A stretch of DNA of 64,000 bases from Marinomonas sp. TW1 (GTDB lineage: Bacteria > Pseudomonadota > Gammaproteobacteria > Pseudomonadales > Marinomonadaceae). Under the pieces are notes generated by a model. It ran no database searches and had not been told where the DNA came from. It worked only from the letters and a program-made list of their open reading frames with translations. Shown here in pieces: positions 1 through 7,531 of this stretch. Within the stretch, counting starts at the first letter, position 1; each line of letters starts with the position of its first letter. The position numbers and the translations under genes are program-made. Location: contig NZ_JSEE01000013.1 of NCBI RefSeq assembly GCF_001625355.1, positions 62,001 to 126,000 of the forward strand, read 5' to 3'.

Positions 1-66
1 CAACAACCACCTTGGCGTATACGATAACAGGACGATTGAATCGCTCAATATTCGCTCTTTACCAGG

Positions 67-606
67 TTACTTAATTAATTTGAGGATGTCTTTAAATTCA
101 GGTGCGTTACTGTCAGCGACTAATTCATACAAACACATTTCTACACTGCTGGTGGTAGCACCGTTGGCTAGCAGCTTTGAAATGGCCAGTTCTTTATTAA
201 AAAGTGTTCGAGAAGAAACGCAGTCAACCACCACTTCTACCTTGTAACCTAAGTCGAGTAGTTGCATGGCGGTTTGGTAGACACAAATATGTGTTTCAAT
301 GCCACAAATAAGCCAAGTCTTTACCGGCGTTTGTTTCACCGCCACGATAAATTCTGCTGACCCTGCACCGCTAAAGGTGTGTTTTTTAATGGGTTCTTGG
401 GATGCCAAGAGATTGGCAATTTGAGCTTGAGTAGAGCCGATTTTATCGGGTGTTTGTTCTAACCACAGAATGGGTAACCTTAACAGCTTAGCACCTTGGA
501 TTAATTTGGCCGTTTGATCCATGAGAGCCTTACTGTCGTGGACAATGTCTGCCAGCTTGCCTTGGATATCAATAACGATTAACCCTGTGTTTTGTTTGCT
601 TAGCAT
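67..606 (-). CDS. Isochorismatase-family cysteine hydrolase
   Basis: A 179-residue protein of the isochorismatase-like hydrolase superfamily, which covers nicotinamidases, ureidoacrylate hydrolases and many enzymes of unknown substrate. The expected triad is visible: an N-terminal Asp in VIDIQGKLAD, a Lys in IKKHTFSGAG, and the nucleophile Cys in GIETHICVYQTA, with the cis-peptide-type GIETH segment in front of it. The length is typical for a single-domain member. An AGGAGAG ribosome binding site lies just ahead of the ATG. It is the only gene of its strand here that does not obviously belong to the unknown cluster downstream. The substrate cannot be told from sequence. Confidence 0.9.
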   Translation of the reverse strand: MLSKQNTGLIVIDIQGKLADIVHDSKALMDQTAKLIQGAKLLRLPILWLEQTPDKIGSTQAQIANLLASQEPIKKHTFSGAGSAEFIVAVKQTPVKTWLICGIETHICVYQTAMQLLDLGYKVEVVVDCVSSRTLFNKELAISKLLANGATTSSVEMCLYELVADSNAPEFKDILKLIK

Positions 607-785
607 CCTCTCTCCTTTTTATTATTCTGCTGACGATTTATCAAGTATGCGATCAGAAGTGCTCAGGTCAATCATTATTTCTTTAAAGCGGGGGAAGAGG
701 GCCTATAAGCTTATGCTGTATTTATTGACTGCAAGCCAAGGTATTCGCAGAAAAAATCAGTCTTATCTCTTTGCTTTTATGCTAG

Positions 786-808
786 TGCCCCACAAGTCAT
801 GTGGGGCA
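786..808. terminator. Hairpin after the 840-2447 gene
   Basis: A perfect 9-bp inverted repeat (TGCCCCACA, loop AGTCA, TGTGGGGCA) sits 30 bases past the stop of the minus-strand gene that ends at 840. It is a plausible transcription end for the long minus-strand cluster, although no clear T-run follows on either strand. The rest of 607-839 shows nothing else recognisable. Confidence 0.45.
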
Positions 809-839
809 TCAAGCAGCATCGCTAATATTTTAAATTTTA

Positions 840-2447
840 TTATTTTTTGCGTGGTGTAATGGGCACAGCGAAATTTTGCGGTGCTTTCCATCCACCTGAC
901 CAAAGTTTTACTAAGCTTAGTTCTTTCATGAGCATGTAGCCTTCAGGCCCCAATACGTCGCGAATGTTTTGACCGTCTTTTAATTGGTTGGGGGTTGGGT
1001 TGCGGGTTTCATAAAACCCTTTTATAGCACTTTCTTGTGAAATGTATGTGACTTTCGGAGTGGTGCCCAGTTTAGTAATGGTGCGATTTTTCCAATTAGC
1101 ATCTTGTGTGGGGGGATTGGGTTGGCTAGCGCTTAGATAGCACTCCGTCGCGGCGGCACTTAGTGTGGCGGGACCTCGGTAGGCATTGTAGACTTCTAAG
1201 GTTTCATAGACGCCGCTTTCTAATGCTTTCGTGCCTTCTAAAAAAACACTAAGAGCGGTCTTTACCGGCTCGAGATTAGCGTATGGCGTGTAGTTTAAGA
1301 AGACATCTAATAAATCTAAGTTTTGCCAATTAGGATCAAGACTATCGTTTCCGATTCTGCCGTCGTTCGTTTGGTAGTCATAAGTCACTAAATGATTATC
1401 ATCTGTTGGCCTATAGCCCACATTGGGAGAGGTATCTTTAGGTTGTCCTTGGTACACCACGCCACCTTGGTTTCGGTTTTGAGTAGGGCCTGCGCTGACT
1501 GGTTTACTAAATAGAGTATTTAGGTCTCGTATTATTTTGCTTTCTGCATACTCTGAAGAAGCATGTAAGGGCATGACGGTCCAGCCTTCATCTGAGATTC
1601 CACTTCCTATGTCGTTAAAGTAATAATGATGCCTTTCACCTGTTTTTTGGTAGGCACCAGGGTCATAATCTTTCCCAATGATGGCTGGAAGCACGGTAGT
1701 GTCTGCAGTTAAGCCACCAAAATGGCTACGGAGTAAAAGCGCTAATATTTCTTTACCGGTAATGATGGCGCTGTGATGGTGTCCACCGGCGGCGCGATCG
1801 AGGTGTTTTTGAATTTCCTGGTTGCTATCTATGTCTTCTTTCCACTCTATGTAAGCGTCCAAGATGTCACCAAACCAAATCCACGGAGTGGCTTTGGTGA
1901 GCTTATTTAATGGGTCATAGGTGTCTTCCCACACTTGGATAGCAGTACCTTCATCCCTTTTACTGGACCAAGCAACTAAGATGATGACTGGTTTTAAATT
2001 TTGCTCTCTATTATTTTCCTCATCGATTGCAAATTTGCCACTGTTTTGCCTTTCTAAACAATTGATGTTTCTTATTGTTTGATAGCAGGGGCCACATCTC
2101 ATGGCTGAAAAAGCCGCACTCTCTTTTATGTGTTTCTGTTCGTCTGGGCTGTATCCTATTTCTTGCTTTGTTTGTTCGTAAGGGCAATCTTGTGGTTGAG
2201 GTTCCCACCATTTATCTTTTGTTGGACTTCCTGGCCCAAACCAGACATAAAATATTATTGGCCTTTTATTTATAATTGCTTGCTCTACTATTGTTTTGAA
2301 ATTGGCTCCGTCCATTCTCCAATGACGTAAATCTAACGGAGGTACTTTGGGTTCACCTAGGTAACGCTTTTCCTCTTTTAGGGAGGATCGGTTTAAGTGA
2401 GGTTTTTGGCTGTTGAGTGGGTCTTCTTGATGTTTTTCTTCGCACAT
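840..2447 (-). CDS. Uncharacterised 535-residue protein
   Basis: I do not recognise this family. The protein has no signal peptide or membrane segment and looks soluble. It is rich in Trp, Tyr and His, with a short segment KRPIIFYVWFGPGSP near residue 65, a CGPC motif near residue 120 that resembles a thioredoxin-type CxxC but lacks the surrounding fold signature, and an AAGGHHHSA segment near residue 220. The ATG at 2447 is chosen because AAAGGTG lies six bases before it; an in-frame GTG three codons upstream is less likely. It is the last gene of the minus-strand run that starts near 9592. Confidence 0.75.
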   Translation of the reverse strand: MCEEKHQEDPLNSQKPHLNRSSLKEEKRYLGEPKVPPLDLRHWRMDGANFKTIVEQAIINKRPIIFYVWFGPGSPTKDKWWEPQPQDCPYEQTKQEIGYSPDEQKHIKESAAFSAMRCGPCYQTIRNINCLERQNSGKFAIDEENNREQNLKPVIILVAWSSKRDEGTAIQVWEDTYDPLNKLTKATPWIWFGDILDAYIEWKEDIDSNQEIQKHLDRAAGGHHHSAIITGKEILALLLRSHFGGLTADTTVLPAIIGKDYDPGAYQKTGERHHYYFNDIGSGISDEGWTVMPLHASSEYAESKIIRDLNTLFSKPVSAGPTQNRNQGGVVYQGQPKDTSPNVGYRPTDDNHLVTYDYQTNDGRIGNDSLDPNWQNLDLLDVFLNYTPYANLEPVKTALSVFLEGTKALESGVYETLEVYNAYRGPATLSAAATECYLSASQPNPPTQDANWKNRTITKLGTTPKVTYISQESAIKGFYETRNPTPNQLKDGQNIRDVLGPEGYMLMKELSLVKLWSGGWKAPQNFAVPITPRKK

Positions 2448-2499
2448 AACTAACACCTTTACATGGTCTGTTTTTGATTGATCCGTATGGCATGGGTAT

Positions 2500-3093
2500 T
2501 CAAAACACGATTAATAAAAATCGTTCTTCACCGCCTTTCTTCATCTGGCATAGACGTGATATTTGGCCGCTGCCGGTGAGGCCACTGTCGAGCACATAAG
2601 CGCATTCTTTGTGGTTATCCAGTGGTTGGAAGTGTTGGATATCTTGGCTGTTAAATCGTCCCCACAGTCCAATAAATAAAAGGATGTCGTCTTTAGGTAG
2701 GGCGTCACGTAAGGCTCTAACACGGTTGGCATCGTCATAGAGTCTGTTCAGTTCTTTTCCAACGGCAAGGTCATCTTGGTGGAGGACATGAAATTCAAAC
2801 CAATACTGTTTGCTGGCTGTGGCGAGTTTTAAATCCGCTTTTGAGGCGCTTCTTCTTTCACTGTGCTTAACTTGATTGGTTTTGGCATTGTGTTTGTAAT
2901 ATTGGTCGTCTTGTTGATAGGGACAGGCATATTGAATGCCCGTCACATCAAGAATCTGGCTAAGAGGAAGGCTAAATTCGACCGCCATCCAGGAACGACT
3001 GAAAGGTTTGCACTGTGGTCGCGCGATGATCTTGTTTGCATGATCGAAGTCATACTGAGCCGCGATTTTAGCGAGCAAGGATTGCTGTATCAT
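2500..3093 (-). CDS. Uncharacterised 197-residue protein
   Basis: Function not recognised. The middle of the protein reads KADLKLATASKQYWFEFHVLHQDD and is followed by a charged helix and LPKDDILLFIGLWGRF. This strand-helix-strand layout, with an Asp and then an acidic residue at the end of a hydrophobic strand, is faintly like a restriction-endonuclease-like core, but no clean D...ExK triad is present, so this is only a thought. A strong AGGAG precedes the ATG by seven bases. It follows the receiver-like gene and precedes the 535-residue gene on the same strand, so the three are probably co-transcribed. Confidence 0.75.
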   Translation of the reverse strand: MIQQSLLAKIAAQYDFDHANKIIARPQCKPFSRSWMAVEFSLPLSQILDVTGIQYACPYQQDDQYYKHNAKTNQVKHSERRSASKADLKLATASKQYWFEFHVLHQDDLAVGKELNRLYDDANRVRALRDALPKDDILLFIGLWGRFNSQDIQHFQPLDNHKECAYVLDSGLTGSGQISRLCQMKKGGEERFLLIVF

Positions 3094-3178
3094 GTCGTGT
3101 CTCCTGCATGTTTAGGGTGAAAAATTCTGCTTTGATGCGACCATGAACCTGATTGTTAAGGGAAATATTCCTTAATGG

Positions 3179-3895
3179 CTATTGTTCTGGTCCAGCGAGC
3201 GCTAAGTTAGTTTGGGCTGTCCCACTGCTGTGCTGAATGGCTTTTACAAACTGGTTAATGGCATTTTCGGCGTGACTTTTTTCGACGTTTTCCTGATTAA
3301 TGTAAGGGTCGAGCTCGGTGCGAATGTGGCCACCAGTAAGCGCATCTTTTTCTCTTTGTACCACAATGGCGTGAACGGCTTGGCAGAAGGCAAAGGCATC
3401 GGTTTTGCTGTAAATACGGTGTTGTCGTCCTATGTTGCCAGTATCTGGATAACGCGGCGCAGCATAAGACACTAGGTAAGGTTGGGTTCTTGGATCGTTG
3501 CCTATCATTTCTTCACATGAAAAAAGAACAAAGTCGGTGGATTTATAGTTGTCCATGATGTTATTACAGATGGGAGCGTTAGCTTGTATTCCTAAGTTGT
3601 AGTCGCAGAAGAATACATCGACGCCTTTGATTAGAGAGGCCATCATGGTGTCGAAGGCAGATTGGATCTCTGCGGGTAATTCAGCATCTTCGGGTAGTTT
3701 GTTAAACTCTGCAGATTTCACGATGAAGGAACTGCGCCAGCTCGCTAATAGCTCTGTGCCATTCGAATTATCTCGGTTTTTGTAGGCCACTTTGTAGCCG
3801 CTGTCGAAGACATCTTCGACATTGGGCTGATCGGAAAGGCAGGCAAATATCCGCCCGTCTGATGCTTCACATAATCGAAAAATGAGTTGGCTCAT
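3179..3895 (-). CDS. Receiver-like protein, probably degenerate
   Basis: A 238-residue soluble protein. Residues about 90-165 show the strand pattern of a response-regulator receiver: a hydrophobic strand ending in Asp98 (DVFFCDYNLG), a second strand ending in Ser126 (DFVLFSCEE), and a third ending in Lys164 (HRIYSKTD), the positions of the phospho-acceptor, the switch Thr/Ser and the conserved Lys. The acidic pair normally found at the first strand is not evident, and there is no output domain or kinase nearby. It may be an inactive receiver used as a binding module. The ATG has AGGAG upstream. The fold assignment is inference; an unrelated alpha/beta protein is possible. Confidence 0.7.
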   Translation of the reverse strand: MSQLIFRLCEASDGRIFACLSDQPNVEDVFDSGYKVAYKNRDNSNGTELLASWRSSFIVKSAEFNKLPEDAELPAEIQSAFDTMMASLIKGVDVFFCDYNLGIQANAPICNNIMDNYKSTDFVLFSCEEMIGNDPRTQPYLVSYAAPRYPDTGNIGRQHRIYSKTDAFAFCQAVHAIVVQREKDALTGGHIRTELDPYINQENVEKSHAENAINQFVKAIQHSSGTAQTNLALAGPEQ

Positions 3896-3990
3896 TGTGT
3901 TCTCCTATAGGGTGATAATTCATTGAGACTAGAAGAATAGGCTGTTCTCTATAGAGAGACTCGGTGGAACCTTTTAATCAAACGGTTGGA

Positions 3991-4611
3991 TTAATGGTTT
4001 GATGCCAGCATACATGACGGAATATTCGATAAGTCATGAAGGCAAGGGCTGACGAGCGGGGCTGTACGAGCAGGAGAGGCGTTTTTGTCTGTTTGGCCTG
4101 AGAGTATTTGGTCGGGTATTTCGTAGTTTGTCATGCGTGTCTTGGCGCTTTCGTCGTCGTCAGTATCATCACCCTTTGTCTCTTCGCTGTCTGAATGCTC
4201 GTTGCTTTTATTGTTATCTGTCTGTTCATCTTGCACTGACGTGTGGGTATTGGCTGATTGCTTGGTTTGACTGTTAGCAGTGTGGTGATCTTGTGTTTGG
4301 TGGTTGGAAGCGTCCCGGATAAAGGTGTCTTGAGGCAGATCTGGGAGCTGCATGGAAAGGTTGTCCATGAATTGTTGATAAGGGTTGCAGCTAAAGTCGA
4401 AATGAACCAAGGGGCTACTCGCGTTAACAACGCACGTTTGCGACGTGAGTGCTTGCTTTTCTGTGGCTTCAGTCGGTGACTTGTCTGATTGCCGCTGTGG
4501 TTGTTGTGAGGGTGATTGGGCTTTTGTTACTCGCTTCTTCGTTGATTTTGAGCGCGTGTTGAGGCGAAACCCATAGGTAATGCGGACCACACGACGTTTG
4601 GGACGTTTCAT
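3991..4611 (-). CDS. Basic/low-complexity protein, 206 residues
   Basis: Function not recognised. The first 35 residues are strongly basic (MKRPKRRVVRITYGFRLN, then a Lys/Arg-rich stretch), which would suit nucleic-acid or membrane-surface binding. Residues 35-165 are low complexity, rich in Gln, Ser, Thr, Asp and His, and probably disordered. The C-terminal 40 residues contain two Cys and look more ordered. AGGAGAGG lies upstream of the ATG. It is spaced about 50 bases from the coiled-coil gene before it. Amino-acid use is atypical of a folded enzyme, but the strong start and operon position argue that it is expressed. Confidence 0.65.
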   Translation of the reverse strand: MKRPKRRVVRITYGFRLNTRSKSTKKRVTKAQSPSQQPQRQSDKSPTEATEKQALTSQTCVVNASSPLVHFDFSCNPYQQFMDNLSMQLPDLPQDTFIRDASNHQTQDHHTANSQTKQSANTHTSVQDEQTDNNKSNEHSDSEETKGDDTDDDESAKTRMTNYEIPDQILSGQTDKNASPARTAPLVSPCLHDLSNIPSCMLASNH

Positions 4612-4664
4612 TTTCCTCTCCTTGACTGGAGGGAGGCAAGTAACAGTCTACTTGCCTCATTGGC

Positions 4665-4964
4665 TTAAAGAAGACCTTTGCTCAGAGACTGGATGGCATC
4701 ATTGACCAGCTTTTGAACTTCGGCTTTGGCCGCAATTTGTTTGGTGAGCATTTCAGCTTCCAGTATGTCTTTTTCTCTGTTCAGTTCCATGTCGAGTTCT
4801 TCTTGCGAAATAACCCCTTCTTGTTTGGCTTGTAGTAAGGCACTTAGGGTGTCTTGTTGTTTTGTTAAGCTACTGGTTAAGGCTTCACCAAGAGCATTTT
4901 TTAAGGGGGAATCTTCTACTTGGTCTAATGTTTGTTTAACAATTTGGTTAAAAATATGCTTCAT
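4665..4964 (-). CDS. Small coiled-coil protein, 99 residues
   Basis: A short, almost entirely helical protein: about residues 20-95 form heptad-like helices rich in Glu, Lys, Gln, Leu and Ala (for example KEGVISQEELDMELNREKD). A segment of the form QEGVISQEELD resembles the short oligomerisation or SHOCT-like motif that often ends small bacterial proteins, here in the middle of the chain. There is no membrane segment. A GGAGACAGGA ribosome binding region precedes the ATG. It lies between the lipoprotein gene and the basic-protein gene on one strand and may be a partner or scaffold for one of them. Confidence 0.7.
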   Translation of the reverse strand: MKHIFNQIVKQTLDQVEDSPLKNALGEALTSSLTKQQDTLSALLQAKQEGVISQEELDMELNREKDILEAEMLTKQIAAKAEVQKLVNDAIQSLSKGLL

Positions 4965-4985
4965 TTTCCTGTCTCCTACTCGTGG

Positions 4986-5411
4986 TTATTGTTTGGCCAT
5001 TTCCCCTTGAATAAGGGCTTTCATCAGTCGCTGATATTGGTCCATGCGGCGTTTAATAATGAAATCGGATACTGAATTTTGGCGTTTATGGCTAGTCATA
5101 TCTTGCTGCCAAAAGGCTTTGAGCGTCTTTGTTTGGGCTAGCGTTTCTTCGTTTTTTTCACGCATAGCTTGGCGTCTTTCTAGACTTCGAATGTTGACTT
5201 CAATGTTCAAATATTGATCAGAGAACAGTGCGTAAGTCCGGTTGGACTCTGGCTGTGTCTGTAAGGTCAGGTAGAAGCGATCAATGTCTTGGTCGATGCG
5301 CTCCATTTGTTCAAGGGTTTTTGCATCATAGGAAGAAACAAGTTGGATAGAGCATCCGCTGAACCAGATAACACTGAGCAGCAGACAAAAGAGAGGAAGT
5401 CGCTTTTTCAT
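4986..5411 (-). CDS. Small lipoprotein, 141 residues
   Basis: The N-terminus is a lipoprotein signal: Lys-Lys-Arg, a hydrophobic core, and the lipobox WFSGC with the acylated Cys at residue 20. The mature part is charged and helical, with paired acidic and basic residues typical of a coiled coil, and carries no known domain that I recognise. The residue after Cys is Ser, which suggests outer-membrane sorting. AAGGA lies upstream of the ATG. It forms part of the envelope-themed minus-strand cluster with the muramidase and two membrane proteins. Confidence 0.8.
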   Translation of the reverse strand: MKKRLPLFCLLLSVIWFSGCSIQLVSSYDAKTLEQMERIDQDIDRFYLTLQTQPESNRTYALFSDQYLNIEVNIRSLERRQAMREKNEETLAQTKTLKAFWQQDMTSHKRQNSVSDFIIKRRMDQYQRLMKALIQGEMAKQ

Positions 5412-5547
5412 GTGGATTCCTTGGTTTGATGAATGAGGTTGATAGTGTGGATCAGTTTATGGTGAAAAACTCAGGTTTATCGGTGCAGTTGTTTGCCCGA
5501 GTGATGTTGTCCCAAAAAAAGGAGAATATGGGATTTGGACAGCCGAT

Positions 5548-5790
5548 ATGGGCGACTTAGAGAAAACATTAAAGATTGTCTTGGATACATTAAAGCCAAA
5601 ACCACAAAAGCCAAAACTCACGCCAGAACAATTCCAGCAACTGGCTAAAGTAAACATGACGTTACAGCTGGTTTTATTAGGCAAAAAGACCCCTAAAGAT
5701 TTGCAAGACGACACGAATAAGATGTTAGAAAAATTGGCGAAAACCTTCATTGATGATGCCATAAAAAAAGCTAATGAGAAGGGGGGATAG
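5548..5790 (+). CDS. Small plus-strand ORF with unclear 5' end
   Basis: The only plus-strand gene within the minus-strand cluster. From the ATG at 5548 it encodes 80 residues rich in Lys, Pro and Gln (KPKPQKPKLTPEQFQQL, then amphipathic helices). The same frame stays open back to a TAG at 5443, and the upstream translation (GEKLRFIGAVVCPSDVVPKK) reads like real protein but has no usual start codon. A second frame starting with ATG at 5459 meets this one exactly at A-AAA-AAG (5515-5521), a slippery heptamer in the right phase for a -1 shift. Its 3' end overlaps the convergent membrane-protein gene by 20 bases. It could be a frameshifted gene, a truncated remnant, or a gene starting at 5548. 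Confidence 0.55.
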   Translation: MGDLEKTLKIVLDTLKPKPQKPKLTPEQFQQLAKVNMTLQLVLLGKKTPKDLQDDTNKMLEKLAKTFIDDAIKKANEKGG

Positions 5791-6703
5791 TAGGGGGCGT
5801 AGAATTGGTCTGACGACGCAGACTGTCTATGAGTTTATCGAGCAACGAAAAGAGAACCTCGATGCTGTAGCCTGCTAAGAAAGCCAAAGCCATGGGAGAA
5901 AGTGCCATTTCTCCCATTTCGGGTTTAAGAAACCAGCCTGTAATCATGCCCGCAAGACAGCCTAGGGTTAAACGTAAGCGATAGCCGATTTCCCGGCTGG
6001 CGGTATAAGTCAGACTTCTTACTTGCTGTAAAAGGGTGCGTAAGACAAAGATTAAAGCGCCTAATAATCCGTAGATTAAGGGCAGTAAATAGCTTTGCAA
6101 CATTTGTATAAAAGATTGGGCAGCAATCAGATTAGCTGAGAACTCAATGCCGAAATGTTGCTTATCTAGGGGGACGTCAAGTTGAATCGTTTGGCCGAAC
6201 ATCCACAAAAAATTCCATTGTTTTAGTAATTGATAATTCGCTTCAATATCATCAGGAAGCGGGCTTACGATGGGCTGGGGAAAGGGTTTTAAATCTTCAA
6301 GCAAGGTATAACCAAAGAGATAAAACATCTGCACCATTAATAAAAAGAGCAATGTGAAGACGGTGTAATAGCGATATAAGGTGATGGTTTTAGACGCTGT
6401 TGGTTTGGATTGTTTACCATTTGTGATGATCGGTACCACGGCTTTAATGCTTTCTATCGTGACTGGATAAATTTGACGTGCTAGTCGGTCATAACATTGG
6501 ATCAAGTATATTTCATCGCCTACGGACCAATTATCGTTTTCTATTTTTGTACTGACCGTGGTAATGCCTTTGGCGATTTCTGGGCTAATGGTTAAATTGC
6601 CGTGACGAGCAACATAGTGCAATAAACAACGACTGTCTTCAGCGAGCTTAATCAGTTCTTTTTGGGCGCTGGAAGATGTTTTGCTTGCCTCATCGTTCGT
6701 CAC
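5771..6703 (-). CDS. Membrane protein, 310 residues
   Basis: Function not recognised. The N-terminal 110 residues are soluble and helical. A membrane segment (YYTVFTLLFLLMVQMFYLF) lies near residue 120, then a stretch of about 80 residues probably outside the membrane, then hydrophobic segments near residues 205-225, 250-265 and 270-290, giving about four spans. Start choice: a GTG at 6703 has AAGGAG eight bases upstream and begins 14 bases after the stop of the preceding gene. An ATG at 6745 would extend the protein by 14 residues but overlap that gene and lacks a good site. It is probably co-expressed with the lamin-tail gene upstream. Confidence 0.75.
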   Translation of the reverse strand: MTNDEASKTSSSAQKELIKLAEDSRCLLHYVARHGNLTISPEIAKGITTVSTKIENDNWSVGDEIYLIQCYDRLARQIYPVTIESIKAVVPIITNGKQSKPTASKTITLYRYYTVFTLLFLLMVQMFYLFGYTLLEDLKPFPQPIVSPLPDDIEANYQLLKQWNFLWMFGQTIQLDVPLDKQHFGIEFSANLIAAQSFIQMLQSYLLPLIYGLLGALIFVLRTLLQQVRSLTYTASREIGYRLRLTLGCLAGMITGWFLKPEMGEMALSPMALAFLAGYSIEVLFSLLDKLIDSLRRQTNSTPPTIPPSH

Positions 6704-6717
6704 TGGCAATGACTCCT

Positions 6718-7494
6718 TTAGTAACGGTATTCTGAAACAAGGCAACCTTGATAATCAAGCAGCTGACAGCCACCGCCAGAGTTGTTCCAAATGGCTCTAG
6801 GACTGTTAAAACTGAATTCGTCTGGTTTTAAGTCGGTTTTATTGGTGTAAACTTTGATCGAGGTGAACGCGTTAAGCTTAGTATGTATGGGAAAGCAGAA
6901 TTCATTTTGATTTGTGATAGCGTCTAAACGCCACTCATCTAATATGACATCACAATCTGATATATTGCTGATTTCAACGAATTCATCACCTTCGCTACGG
7001 TGCTCTTCGCCATCATAATTCATGTGGCTAATGACGACTTTATCATGGGCACTTTTGCCATACGCTAAACAAGAAATGACCTTGTTTTGGTCATCGAGTA
7101 AAGAGCCTAAATCCCCTTTATTGTTCCACAGAGGCTGATTGGACTGAAAATTGAAATTACTGTCTCCTGATGTGTCTACTTGCAAGCACGTGTAGGGTGC
7201 TAGAATACTGCTTTCTGGAAAGACATATTGTTGTTTGGGAGACCCTGCTTGGATTCGCCAGCCACTAATGTCAATGTGCAGCCCTCCTGAGTTTTGAATC
7301 GTAATAAACTCATCTAATTGCGTTGGTATGCCTCTATATTGGATATTTTTAATCGTCACCTGGCTCAGTGCTTGAAGTGTATTTAGGCGTTGCCATAGGT
7401 CGTCTGCTTCGGTTTGTCTAATCGGTGGACAAGAGGCAAGAGATTCGAGTGTTTTGGTGATATCGCTTTGCAATTGGTTGGTAAAGTATGACAT
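6718..7494 (-). CDS. Double lamin-tail-domain protein
   Basis: The 258-residue protein contains two copies of what looks like the lamin-tail (LTD) beta-sandwich. The first, about residues 45-145, has DEFITIQNSGGLHIDISGWRI, a central proline/leucine strand, and WNNKGDLGSLLDDQNKVIS. The second, about 160-258, has DEFVEISNISDCDVILDEWRLD and WNNSGGGCQLLDYQGCLVS. The pattern E(F/Y)(I/V)xIxN...(L/I)xxWxL...WNNxG is characteristic of LTDs, which in bacteria usually occur in secreted or surface proteins. No signal peptide is visible, so it may act in the cytosol. AAGGAAA precedes the ATG. It lies in tandem with the membrane-protein gene downstream. Confidence 0.8.
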   Translation of the reverse strand: MSYFTNQLQSDITKTLESLASCPPIRQTEADDLWQRLNTLQALSQVTIKNIQYRGIPTQLDEFITIQNSGGLHIDISGWRIQAGSPKQQYVFPESSILAPYTCLQVDTSGDSNFNFQSNQPLWNNKGDLGSLLDDQNKVISCLAYGKSAHDKVVISHMNYDGEEHRSEGDEFVEISNISDCDVILDEWRLDAITNQNEFCFPIHTKLNAFTSIKVYTNKTDLKPDEFSFNSPRAIWNNSGGGCQLLDYQGCLVSEYRY

Positions 7495-7531
7495 GTTGGT
7501 TTCCTTCTTTGTGGATTGATATGACGGTTGT

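Noticed and set aside
1-66. Possible 3' end of a gene running into the window from the left
   Set aside because: No frame ends with a stop in this short stretch in a way that supports a gene end, so nothing is called.
521-859. Plus-strand reading frame of 112 codons over the start of the isochorismatase gene and the gap after it
   Set aside because: Its first part is the antisense of a well-supported gene, it has no ribosome site, and its composition is not protein-like.
5457-5762. Minus-strand frame of 101 codons opposite the small plus-strand ORF
   Set aside because: Rich in Ser, Phe, Cys and Asn with no ribosome site. The plus-strand reading is much more protein-like.
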